NCBI GenBank assembly: GCA_001316125.1
Contig: BBCS01000005.1
Location: 62,001 to 126,000 of the forward strand
Direction: 5' to 3'
DNA: 64,000 nt
Source of the DNA: Vulcanisaeta distributa JCM 11213
GTDB lineage: Archaea; Thermoproteota; Thermoprotei; Thermoproteales; Thermocladiaceae
Shown here: one piece after another, positions 18,553 through 27,018 of the stretch
How positions within the stretch are numbered: position 1 is the stretch's first letter
Layout: each line of letters opens with the position of its first letter
Program-made: the position numbers and the translations under genes
The notes under the pieces: model-generated
What the model saw: the letters and a program-made list of their open reading frames with translations, nothing else
Told to the model about the DNA's origin: nothing
Databases searched by the model: none

Positions 18553-18860
18553 GCATCGACTTCATAGAAGACCTATTCTCATCAAGGATTAGGGTTAGGG
18601 TGCTTAGGGCTTTGATTAGGTATAAGGAGGTGAATATAACGAAGCTCTCTAGGGAGTTAGGTGTTAATTATAAGGTGATTGAGTATCACGTTGAAGCACT
18701 TAAGAGACTTGGCATTGCTGAGGAGAAGAGGTTCGGTAGGATTAGGATAATAAGGCTCAGTGAGGGTGATCCACGTGTCTTAGCAATTGAACGATTCTTT
18801 GCTGAGCTTGATCATGCATTCATGAGTCAGTCTGATTCACGAAGTCAAGGATCCTCTTAG
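18549..18860 (+). CDS. Winged-helix DNA-binding protein coupled to Orc1/Cdc6
   Basis: A 103-residue winged helix-turn-helix of ArsR-like layout: RVRVLRALIRYKEVNITKLS, GVNYKVIEYHVEALKRLGI as recognition helix, and wing EEKRFGRIRIIRLSEG. Its GTG start overlaps the stop of Orc1/Cdc6 by four bases, so the two are translationally coupled. That suggests a role with replication initiation or control of it, which is an inference from position. The last 41 bases overlap the end of the convergent CitE-like gene. Confidence 0.7.
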   Translation: MSIDFIEDLFSSRIRVRVLRALIRYKEVNITKLSRELGVNYKVIEYHVEALKRLGIAEEKRFGRIRIIRLSEGDPRVLAIERFFAELDHAFMSQSDSRSQGSS

Positions 18861-19649
18861 CCAACTTATAATGCACATAATCCACTAACTGGCCCTCGAG
18901 ACTTATTGCGCCACGACCCTCCCTAACCGCCTTCTCATAGGCCTCAACGACCCTCTTAGCCCAATTAATCTCCTCTTCGCTTGGTGAAAATACCTCATTA
19001 GCCACGGGTATTTGGCTCGGGTGAATAACCTGCTTACCAATGAACCCCCCCATGGACTTAGCCTCAACGCACTCTTTCCTAAAGCCCTCAATATCCTTAA
19101 TATCAAAGAATACCTTATCAATTGGGTCAACGCCATAAGCCCTCGCCGCTGAAACGACCATAGTCTTAAGAACTTGGTTTTGCTCGTAGGTCTTCACAAC
19201 ACCACCAACTGAAAGCGCAAAGTCGGCTGCACCGTAGGATACCGCGGTGACGCCCTCACTCCTAATAACATCCTCAACCTTAAGTAACCCCTTAGCCGTC
19301 TCTATCAATGGCTCTATCTCCCTACCGTGGCCTTATAGACAAAGCTTAGGTCAAACTCAGCCTTTGGAATAACAATGCACTTAACAATATCGATCTTATA
19401 CACGGTGTCTATGTCAGCGTAAAAGAAGGGTGTCTTTGGGTCATTAACTCTGACGCATACCTCCTTACCCTTCCAATCAAGTTGTGGGAGTAATTCCCTT
19501 ATTAACTTACGTGCAGACTCCTTACCATCGATTGGTACCGCATCCTCAAGGTCAATAATCACAGAGTCAGGCTTCAACTCAAGGGCCGCCTTCCTAATCA
19601 TGTGCTCATTATTACCAGGAACAAATAATTGAGATCTCCTCAGAACCAC
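18820..19649 (-). CDS. HpcH/HpaI aldolase-citrate lyase (CitE-like) family protein, frameshifted
   Basis: A CitE-like TIM-barrel lyase; relatives cleave citramalyl-CoA, malyl-CoA or related CoA esters. Diagnostic segments are RRSQLFVPGNNEHMIRKA, DSVIIDLEDAVP, the catalytic-region VRVNDPKTPFF, LIETAKGLL and GKQVIHPSQIPVANEVFSP. The frame breaks near 19310-19325, where one G is missing from ACGGGT; the parts join as KATGREIEPLIETAKG. The family GF-x-GK-x-x-IHP segment here reads MGGFIGKQVIHP because of C7 at 19045-19051. About 276 residues, normal for the family. It may belong with the methylmalonyl-CoA and AOR acyl-CoA functions elsewhere in the window, but it is not adjacent to them. Confidence 0.85.
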
Positions 19650-19691
19650 AGAGAAGGCATTAGTACCTGTTATTATTAATTTTTTACTTCA

Positions 19692-20650
19692 TTAAAATAC
19701 CAACACAGCCCTGCCTAAAACCCTTTGATTAATTAAGTCGTTGTATGCTTGGTTAACATCCTTAAAGTTATAGACTTTATAGACGGGCTTGACGACGCCT
19801 CTATGAAGGAGGTCAACAGCTTCAAGAACCTCCCTCCTCGTATACGCGGCCGAGCCAACTATCCTATGCTCCCTCATCACCGTAAGCGCAGGCCTAATCA
19901 ACCTGATTTCCTCACCCTCAGTATTACCTATCAGGACCAGCGTACCCTCACGCTTCAACACCCTAAGACTTTCATTTATTGTTGCAGCACCCACTATTTC
20001 CAGGACAATATCGACATCCCTAACCTTCCTTGAGAACTCCCTGTCCGTAATAACCTCGTCCGAGTACTTAGCCACAAAATCAGCCTTAGCGGGTGACGTT
20101 ATTGATATTACGTACGCGCCAAGGCTCTTTAGATACTGTATTGTGTGTATGCCAACACCGCCTCCAGCCCCCCCAGTAACGAGAACCCTAGTGCCTGGCC
20201 CAATATTACCTAGTTTACCCGCATGTATTGCCGTGCTAGTGGGCACACGGCTGCGGCATACTTAACATAGTCATTATCCGGCAACTCAAACACGTTACTC
20301 CTCGGCGCTATTACGGCCTCCGCATAACCGCCCGGCCTTCCTTCACCAAAGAATTGAAGGTTTAGGCATAGATTCTCCTTACCAGCCTTACAGTATGGGC
20401 ATGTACCGTCAGTAATAGCCCCAAATACGCCGACAGCCCTCCCATTAACCTCACCGAATATCTCATGCCCGAGGATCAACGGAGGCTTTAAATTCCTAAA
20501 ACCACCCCCTCCAAATGACCAGGTCACGACCACAAATGCCCTCCGCCCTCACCTTTACCACAACATCATTAGGCCCAGGCTCTCCGATATCGTACTCCTC
20601 AATGCTAAAGGCTTATTGAACTCCCTTAACACCGCCGCTAATACCCGCAT
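19692..20650 (-). CDS. Zinc-containing medium-chain alcohol dehydrogenase, frameshifted
   Basis: A GroES-like N-terminal domain plus Rossmann domain. It starts at ATG 20650 (MRVLAAVLREFNKPLAL). After three one-base corrections it reads through VRAEGICGRDLVIW, the catalytic-zinc His in LILGHEIFGEV, the structural-zinc cysteines in GTCPYCKAGKENLC, then VLVTGGAGGGVGIHTIQYLKS. The breaks are near 20610 (one base missing), at a G5 for G4 near 20507-20511, and at a C3 for C4 near 20237-20239. The coenzyme motif TGAGGGVG has gained a Gly from C7 at 20168-20174. The structural-zinc loop shows three cysteines clearly. About 317 residues. Its substrate is unknown; it is transcribed toward the CitE-like gene and could form an operon with it. 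Confidence 0.82.
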
Positions 20651-20744
20651 TAATTGTTGAATGGTGAGATCTATTATTAAATTATTTAATAAATATTTTA
20701 TTTATGCTCGTTAACGACACAATCAACTCTTTTCTGTCAAAGTA

Positions 20745-21839
20745 ATGCTTATTTTCCTTAATCTCGTTTCTTATCAAGTGGATGCGTGCATCGTATTGCC
20801 GACAATAAATGAGGCTGATAATCTTAAGATACTACTACCCATGCTGAGAAATTACCTGGCTGACTATGACTGGTTTATTGTGGTTGTTGACGATGGCAGT
20901 ACTGACGGTACTCAAGATGTCGTTATGGAGTTCGTCAGGGTAACGAATAGGGCTGAATTAATTGAGAGAGGTGCTAGGCTTGGTCTGGGTAGTGCCATCA
21001 AGACTGGCATGAGGGCTTGTCTCGATAAGGGTGCCAACTCCATAGTTGTTATGGATGCCGATTTACAGCACCCACCTGACGTGGTTCCCAACCTTGTTAA
21101 GGCTGTGCTTGTGAATGGCGTGGATTTGGCAATAGCCAGTAGGTATGTTAAGGGCGGCGGTATCGTTGGTTGGTCATTTAAGAGACTTGCCATTAGTAAG
21201 GGGGCCACGTACATGGCAAGGTTACTAATGCCCTGGACACGCAGCATTAAGGACCCAATTAGTGGCTTCTTCGCTGTGAATGCGGATAAGTTAAGGGGTG
21301 TAATTGACATGCTTAGTGACTCATCAGGTTATAAATTAATCCTAGAGCTATTGACGCTATTTCATGTTAAGTATGGTAATTCGTTTAGGGTTGTTGAGGT
21401 GCCGTACATCTTCAGGAATAGGGCCTATGGCGTGAGCAAGTTAAGTACGCATGAATTAATTAACTATGCATTGTTAGTGCTTAAGCTTAGTAATTATTCT
21501 GTACCTAAATACTTAGTATCGTTGTTCATCGGCTCTCTCATTGGCTATTTCCTCTTTAATCTATCGTCGAGTGTAAATCCAATAGCTAGTAACTTAATAT
21601 CCATAGAGCTATCTTTAATCACCGTCATCACTATTTACCAATTGCTAATGGGTATGAAACCACAACTACAATATTACATGAAGTACCACTTGATTAAGTA
21701 CGTTGACGTAGCCGTGAAGTTACTTCTATACATGGCCTCGACACCCGTATTTATCACGCTTATAATCTCGGGTGTAATACAGTTGTTAATGACTCTTGGG
21801 ATAATAACGGTAAATCCCACGGCAATGCATGTGCTGTGA
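20745..21839 (+). CDS. Dolichol-phosphate mannosyltransferase-like GT2 glycosyltransferase with membrane tail
   Basis: The N-terminal GT-A domain of family 2 is shown by IVLPTINEADNLKILLPML, FIVVVDDGSTDGTQDVV, VVMDADLQHPPDVVPNL (the DAD-type metal motif) and DPISGFFAVN. The last about 120 residues hold three or four hydrophobic helices (YLVSLFIGSLIGYFLF, LSLITVITIYQLLMG, VFITLIISGVIQLLMTLG). It probably makes a polyprenyl-phosphate sugar at the inner membrane face for protein or lipid glycosylation. The start at 20745 is hydrophobic and uncertain; GTG 20778 (VDACIVLPTINE) fits the family better. Confidence 0.85.
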   Translation: MLIFLNLVSYQVDACIVLPTINEADNLKILLPMLRNYLADYDWFIVVVDDGSTDGTQDVVMEFVRVTNRAELIERGARLGLGSAIKTGMRACLDKGANSIVVMDADLQHPPDVVPNLVKAVLVNGVDLAIASRYVKGGGIVGWSFKRLAISKGATYMARLLMPWTRSIKDPISGFFAVNADKLRGVIDMLSDSSGYKLILELLTLFHVKYGNSFRVVEVPYIFRNRAYGVSKLSTHELINYALLVLKLSNYSVPKYLVSLFIGSLIGYFLFNLSSSVNPIASNLISIELSLITVITIYQLLMGMKPQLQYYMKYHLIKYVDVAVKLLLYMASTPVFITLIISGVIQLLMTLGIITVNPTAMHVL

Positions 21840-21883
21840 GTCACGGAATGCCTTTTAACTTAATTACCTCGCTTACTTCATGA

Positions 21884-22941
21884 ATGAGGGTACTCCTAAC
21901 AACGGTGCCTGGGATTGAGGATGTGGTGATTAGTGAGGTTAAGGAATTGTTTAAGGATAGGGTTATTACGGCTGAGGTGTTTGGGTCATCTAATGTGACA
22001 GGTAAGGTGCTAATAGACATTAATAATGTGACTGTTAACGAGTTAAAGGCGTTAGGTACTGTAGAGCACGTAGTGATGGTTCTAGATATAAGGAGTGTTG
22101 GTAAGGACATGGGTAGTTTGAGGGATTGTATTTGGAAGTTAAGGCTCGACGAATTATTCCGCTATTACACGGTAAATACTACAATTGGTATAATGGCTGA
22201 TAGATCTGGAGATCATGAGTTCAGGAGCCCAGACGCTGCGGCATTACTTGGTGAGAGAATTTCTGAGTTTTTAATGTCCATGGGCCTTAAGCCACTCTTT
22301 AATCTTGATAATGCTGACCTCACATTGAGACTCATTATTGACCAGGATAAGTGCATATTAGGCCTATCAATAACCCGTAAACCCCCTTAGGAATAGGTCG
22401 TATAGGAAGTTTAATCATCCAGCCTCTATAAACCCCCCCATATTGGCTAATGCCATGTTCAGGATATTAAGTCCGGCTCCATCATCGAGGATTTGCGATG
22501 TTACCTGCGGTAGTGGTACCATAGTAATCGAAGGTGCCTTAATGAGAAAGGACGTGAATTTTCTATGCGCAGACATTGATTATGGCTATGTAAATGGTGC
22601 ATCGGCAAATGCCAGGGAAGCTAATGTGGATTATTTAATTGATTTTGTGGTCATGGATTCAACAAGGCCTGCCATTAAGGATAACGCGTGTTCATACGCT
22701 ATTTTCAATCCTCCATTTGGAATTCGCATAGAACCGCTTAAGGGGGATAGCCGACTTTTATGGTTCATTATTTAAGGCGCTTAGGAATGTTCTCAAGGAT
22801 GGCTCGAATATGGTCTTTATCACGGTTAGGAAGTCCCTGGCCAGGAAATTACTTGCCAAGTATGGATTTAGGGTAGTGAATGAGAGGGTTGTTGAGCAGG
22901 GTGGGATTTGGAGTTCAATTTTTAAGGTTGTTAAGGAATAA
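21884..22941 (+). CDS. THUMP-containing class I RNA methyltransferase (Trm14/TrmN type), frameshifted
   Basis: The N-terminal THUMP/ferredoxin-like part (MRVLLTTVPGIEDVVISEV, LTLRLIIDQDKCILGLSI) is followed by a Rossmann methyltransferase with ICDVTCGSGTIVIEGAL (motif I), CADIDYGYVNGA and IFNPPFGIR (NPPF, motif IV). Such enzymes methylate guanosine N2 in tRNA. Breaks lie at 22386-22390 (C4 read as C5) and near 22742-22746 (G4 read as G5). Correction continues through DGSNMVFITVRKSLARKLL to TAA at 22941, giving about 352 residues. The target position is uncertain. Confidence 0.82.
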
Positions 22942-22968
22942 GGAATGATTTTGATTTTAAGGAGTATT

Positions 22969-23750
22969 CTACTGTGCCTTTGGTATGAATGATCTCTGGT
23001 CTTCATTTGGGAATAACTTATCAAGGACCTTCCTAGGCACCTTATATACCCTGAGGGCTATCTCCCTAATCAACTTATCGTGTGGAACGCACTTTGTCAG
23101 GTTAAGCCTTAGGCAGTGCGTGTACTTCATGATCTTCTTCTCCTCAATCTTCTTAATATTACCCAGTGCAATGTCCTCCGCGACCCTAAAGGCCACGTAG
23201 AACCTCACGTACCTTATGAACCTGCTCGCCAGGTCTGGGTATGCCGTGCTCAATGCCCTGTAAGTACCCACGAAGTCCTCCTCAGAGAAAAACCTCATTA
23301 TTGTACCAGTGAACACATACCTCAACAACCTAAACCCCCCCTCTCCTCAGTCCTAGGTCCCAAAGCCTCATTATCAACCATCTTCTTAAACTGCTCGGTA
23401 TCGCTATTATCGTTAAGTTGAAAGTTTTTGCTTTTAAGGAAGCTGTATATTTCATCGCATGCTATCTCAACATTGAAAATGTTCTTAAAGGCATTGGTTA
23501 ATTCTCCATCCAATAGACCGAGGCCGTACTTGCCAATTATGTATATCGTGGCTATCTCCTTATCGTAAATCCTAACCTTACTCAAGCCCCCCCTAAACGG
23601 CTCAATACCCTTCTGCTTATAGACTATGTACACCAACTCCTCAAGCTGGTTTCTTGTGCTTACCTCATTCCTCATTATCTTACTCCATATCTCCGTCGCA
23701 GCCTCAATACGGCCCTTATACAGCTGCCTAGCATCTAAGCCACTACTCAT
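22969..23750 (-). CDS. Conserved crenarchaeal protein (possible DUF2192), frameshifted
   Basis: The N-terminal part starts SSGLDARQLYKGRIEAATEI and the C-terminal part ends in a charged segment with PRKVLDKLFPNEDQRSF. All-helical composition, several Arg/Lys clusters, no membrane segment, no catalytic motif that I recognise. It resembles DUF2192, an uncharacterised crenarchaeal family, but that is from memory of the general pattern only. The frame breaks at a C7 run at 23335-23341; reading five (or eight) G in coding sense joins EERG to FRLLRYVFTGTIM. About 260 residues. Convergent with the RNA methyltransferase gene. Confidence 0.5.
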
Positions 23751-23815
23751 ATTAACAATTCACCTACTCTAACTCACCGAAAAACTAGCGCCTTATAATC
23801 CTTGTGCTTCAGGGC

Positions 23816-24364
23816 CTATGACTGAGCAGCAGCCTTGGCCTGTTGAGATTGCTTTGGGTAAATAACTATCCTCATTGGAAGTGGTAACTTGGAGGCAGCC
23901 CTCCTGAATGCCTCCCTCGCATGGGCCAGGTTCTTACCCTCAATCTCAAGGTGCATTATGATAGTACCGGGCCTAAGAATTCTCGCGGCCCTACCCGACG
24001 GAACACCAAAGGCTAATCTCATACCCTGCTGTAGACGGTCAGCGCCAGCCATGGCGAGCATCTTATTCTCCCTAATTACGTGGAATGGGTAGACACTTAT
24101 CTTTAGGTAGAAGTTGGGATCACCAACATACTTAGATAGGTACTTATATGCCATCTGCCTGGCAGCCTCAAGGGCATTGGCCCTTATTTGGCCGGTCTCC
24201 TCGGCCACAAGCTCAGCCACATAATCAAACCTAGCCCTCTCCCTGGGCTTAGTATTACCAAGCTCAAACCTGGGTATTTGTACGTAAGGCGCACCCGCGA
24301 TATACTCGGTCCTCGTGTATGGCCTTTTCAACCTCCTATAGCAGCGTCCAGGCCTAAGTGGCAT
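23816..24364 (-). CDS. rpl10e: 50S ribosomal protein uL16 (L10e)
   Basis: A complete 182-residue archaeal uL16. It starts MPLRPGRCYRRLKRPYTRTE and contains PYVQIPRFELGN, the conserved tRNA-site loop LQQGMRLAFGVPSGRAARI, and REAFRRAASKLPLPMRI. It binds 23S rRNA near the A site. A G7 run (24384-24390) lies in the 5' flank, about 20 bases before the start, outside coding sequence. Confidence 0.95.
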   Translation of the reverse strand: MPLRPGRCYRRLKRPYTRTEYIAGAPYVQIPRFELGNTKPRERARFDYVAELVAEETGQIRANALEAARQMAYKYLSKYVGDPNFYLKISVYPFHVIRENKMLAMAGADRLQQGMRLAFGVPSGRAARILRPGTIIMHLEIEGKNLAHAREAFRRAASKLPLPMRIVIYPKQSQQAKAAAQS

Positions 24365-24433
24365 AGCGACGTCGAGTTACTGGGGGGGAGGTATGGGTAT
24401 TTAAACACTACGCCCATTAAATCCTACTAATCC

Positions 24434-24718
24434 TCAACGAACAACATACCTCTTAATCCACAGGACCAGCTCCTCATACGTCCTCTCACCATCCCTCGTA
24501 AGTCTAACGAAGACATCACCATCAATGAGAACCAGGTTCCTCTTAATCATCCAATTAAGGTTCCTCTCCAACTTATCGTATGATAAGCCACAAGCCGCGG
24601 CTAACCTAGTCCTCTTCATAGGTCCATTATTAACCAGTGCCTCAATAATGCGCGCCAGTACGTATAAGTCAGGCCTGAATTCCCTGGAGCTCATGGTAAA
24701 GCCATCTAAGCTCAACAA
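24434..24718 (-). CDS. Winged-helix transcription regulator
   Basis: A 94-residue protein with a single winged helix of the type found in small archaeal regulators: VLARIIEALVNNGPMKRTRL, recognition helix GLSYDKLERNLNWMIKRNL, wing VLIDGDVFVRLTRDG, and a C-terminal helix (LVLWIKRYVVR). The start is at 24718, or ATG 24694 (MSSREF). It is directly abutted by the small membrane protein gene upstream (24719-24913), so the pair is probably one transcript and may be functionally linked. Confidence 0.65.
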   Translation of the reverse strand: MLSLDGFTMSSREFRPDLYVLARIIEALVNNGPMKRTRLAAACGLSYDKLERNLNWMIKRNLVLIDGDVFVRLTRDGERTYEELVLWIKRYVVR

Positions 24719-24913
24719 TCAAGCCGCTGAGGACCATAGTCTCTTAACATCATTGACCAAGCCATCCCACTCAAGGGCTAATGTCATTGCTATATCGATG
24801 ACGATGGCCATGACCATCACATACCACGTCCAATACGTATAACCTAATACCATAATTAATAATGATGTTGCCATGAAGATCACTAGGAAGAGAAGTATTG
24901 AGAGCGCCAGCAA
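24719..24913 (-). CDS. Small two-helix membrane protein
   Basis: 64 residues with two hydrophobic stretches (ALSILLFLVIFMATSLLIMV and WYVMVMAIVIDIAMTLALEW) and a soluble tail VNDVKRLWSSAA. The start is a TTG codon at 24913, so the exact 5' end is uncertain. The stop touches the downstream winged-helix gene. No family recognised; a membrane partner for the regulator is possible. Confidence 0.45.
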   Translation of the reverse strand: MLALSILLFLVIFMATSLLIMVLGYTYWTWYVMVMAIVIDIAMTLALEWDGLVNDVKRLWSSAA

Positions 24914-24925
24914 CTTAATTAATAA

Positions 24926-25006
24926 TTACCAAGGCATACCCAAAGAAATTACAATTACGAGTAATGATATAATTAATAACCGATTAAGTACCTTACGCTT
25001 ACTCAT
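24926..25006 (-). CDS. Possible 26-residue single-helix membrane peptide
   Basis: ATG at 25006 to TAA at 24926-24928 encodes MSKRKVLNRLL followed by a hydrophobic helix and a GMPW end: a positively charged N-terminus and one membrane segment. It sits immediately upstream of the small membrane protein in the same direction. There is no Shine-Dalgarno. It could be a chance frame in AT-rich sequence; the charge and hydrophobicity pattern is the only support. Confidence 0.25.
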   Translation of the reverse strand: MSKRKVLNRLLIISLLVIVISLGMPW

Positions 25007-25073
25007 TAGTAAGTATGGTATATGGTAATTGTTAATTAATAAGCCAAACTCCCCCCCCAGGGTAGTGAGTTCA

Positions 25074-25518
25074 TTACTTAATGCCCTTCTGTGATTGTAC
25101 CTTAATTATTGCCTCCGCAATGTCCCCATTAGTTTCCTTAAGCGCCTTGATAGCCTCCTCCTTGTGCACCCTGTTTCCTCCATCACCAGCTTAATGTCGT
25201 CCTCACTCGGTTCATACTGCTGGGGGGGAGCCTTTGATGCTGTGGTTTGTTGGGGTTGTTGTATTATCAGTGATGGCCTCGGTTGCGGTACAGTTGGTTG
25301 TGGCTTAACGACCTTTACATCCGAGTCACTGGCCTGTACTTGATATATTGATAATCCCTGTATTCTCATTCTAGCAACCACGGGTTTATTAATCTCGATT
25401 GTTGAGCCATCGCCTAGGTAAATAATGACCTTCGTTACGTTACTCACCTCCTCTAGGTTAAGGTCCTGAATGCCAAATCGCTTAAGCAGTCTCCTGACCT
25501 CCCTTGGTTTATACCCAC
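25074..25518 (-). CDS. nac: Nascent polypeptide-associated complex protein (NAC alpha), frameshifted
   Basis: The archaeal NAC homodimer binds nascent chains at the ribosome. The NAC domain is KVIIYLGDGSTIEINKPVVA then IQGLSIYQVQ. The C-terminal UBA domain needs one base restored near 25180 and then reads VMEETGCTKEEAIKAL and ETNGDIAEAIIKVQ to the stop at 25074. The N-terminus also needs one base: GTG at 25518 with G3 read where G4 is expected gives GYKPREVRRLLKRFGIQDLN. A TTTAAATA box lies about 35 bases upstream. Between the domains is a low-complexity Pro/Gln linker containing an extra Pro pair (C7 in coding sense near 25222). Confidence 0.88.
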
Positions 25519-25569
25519 GGTATCTTAATGTAAATTGGTGTATTTAAACAATTTTTGTGCTGTGGGATA

Positions 25570-26499
25570 TTATCCGCAGTATGGTCCTAGCATTTGTGCT
25601 ATTGTTGGTGATAAGCATCCATAACCAAGCACATGGGTTGGGAAGTACTGAATCACGTAATACACATAGCCACTATTAACCATAGTCTCTAATGACCTAC
25701 CATACATTACCTGGAACAACGCACAATACGGGCACTCCGGGTCTAGGAACTCAATGACCGTTATATTCGCATTTGGATTGCCAATCCTTAATCCAGAGGA
25801 TATTATCTGATCTATGAATGATACCTGGGTTGAGTTTGCCCTAAAGCCATAGCCAAGTTCCTGCCCCTGATACGTGAATACGGTTATGTTACCCCCTTAC
25901 TGCATCGTTAATGGCGTTAAAGACGTAGGGTGAGGCGCCGGCGAGAACATACGTTACATTATTCGCCCTATCAAAAACAATGAACAATGGTGTGCCAAGC
26001 AGATTATCTGGTATGTTAAGTGTGGATGCCACGGTGTTTATATTACTTAATGCGCCTAATACGGTATTGACTAAGCCTGGTCACTTTCATTTATTGCACA
26101 TTTTGCATAATTGCTTTCTATGTATTGGTACTGGGCTATTGGGTATAGTAATAGGTATGTCACGTTGTTTGTCTCCTTATAATCATAGATGTAGTTATAC
26201 GCTATCGTGTATATATTATTCACGGCATTCAACGTCGCATTCTCACCATAATTACTATAAATGCATTCAATGCTCAGCCAATTCTCGACACCCCCCCTTT
26301 CAAACGCGGTTGTGGCTAGTGATAGCTGTGAGGATGCTGAGGTTTGGGATGAAGAGCTTGATGAGCCCTGGCTTGATGGTGTTTTTTGTGTTGGTGTTGT
26401 CTTAAAGGCGAGGAAGTATATTAGTACTGCCGCGAGTGCCACCGCAAGTACTATCACAGCTACTAGGAGCATCCTATTTACGTTTGTACTACTCGACAT
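25570..26499 (-). CDS. Membrane-anchored DsbA-like thioredoxin-fold protein, frameshifted
   Basis: An N-terminal membrane anchor (LLVAVIVLAVALAAVLIYFL) is followed by a Ser/Gln-rich linker and an extracytoplasmic thioredoxin-fold domain. Its active site appears near the C-terminal end as VIEFLDPECPYCALFQ (C-P-Y-C). DsbA-like proteins with this motif oxidise or isomerise disulfides outside the membrane. Two one-base corrections are needed: near 26080-26085 (CCC read as CC) and at 25893-25897 (G4 read as G5 in coding sense). The domain order is permuted or truncated relative to DsbA, in that a helical region precedes the CPYC strand and only about 55 residues follow it. About 309 residues. Confidence 0.72.
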
Positions 26500-26598
26500 A
26501 ATCCTTAATCCATGATTGAATTAGGTTAAAAACCTTACTAACATTTCCGTGGGCTCACTAAGAAAGGCATTAATAATTCAATAAAAGCCTTAATTATA

Positions 26599-27018
26599 AT
26601 GGCTATTCGACTGCGGGTTAAGCTATCCTCAATAATGGGAAAGACCACGGTAGCCAAGGCATTGGTCACCACGGGCTATGAGACCCAGGAACCTGAGGTA
26701 TTGATACCGAGGGGTGTTGCCGAGGACCTAAACCTACTGCCCAAGTTACCCAGTGGTTCCGAGGTTAGGAATTACGTACTTGCCGATGGGACAGTGACTA
26801 GGTTAATACTAATACCTAACGCAGTCCAGGTCTGGGTTCTTGAAAATGACAGGGAGGTTGGCGGTATTACAGCCCATGCTGTGGTCAGTGAGCGTGCTGA
26901 TGAGGTATTACTAAGTGACAAGTTGGTTAGTAAGTTGGGTATTGTCCTACTTGATATTGGTGAGGGCATTTGGTGTTTTAAGGATGAGATTGGGAAGACA
27001 GTTAGGAGGAGCCTATAG
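26599..27018 (+). CDS. Retropepsin-like (clan AA) beta-barrel protein
   Basis: A 139-residue all-beta protein. It has a strand pattern like archaeal clan AA proteases: ALVTTGYETQEPEVLIP (the position of the D-T/S-G loop, but with TTGY instead of an Asp), VRNYVLADGTVTRLILIPNA, and a final KLGIVLLDIGEGIWCF. The missing catalytic Asp makes activity doubtful. Its start lacks a clear Shine-Dalgarno; ATAATGG fits a leaderless message. Its 3' end overlaps the convergent alaS end by 17 bases. Confidence 0.5.
   Translation: MAIRLRVKLSSIMGKTTVAKALVTTGYETQEPEVLIPRGVAEDLNLLPKLPSGSEVRNYVLADGTVTRLILIPNAVQVWVLENDREVGGITAHAVVSERADEVLLSDKLVSKLGIVLLDIGEGIWCFKDEIGKTVRRSL

Noticed and set aside
24384..25058. 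G-quadruplex promoter elements at G7/C8 tracts outside genes
   Set aside because: The tracts are single runs, not four spaced runs, and their rate outside genes is too low to suggest a regulatory role.
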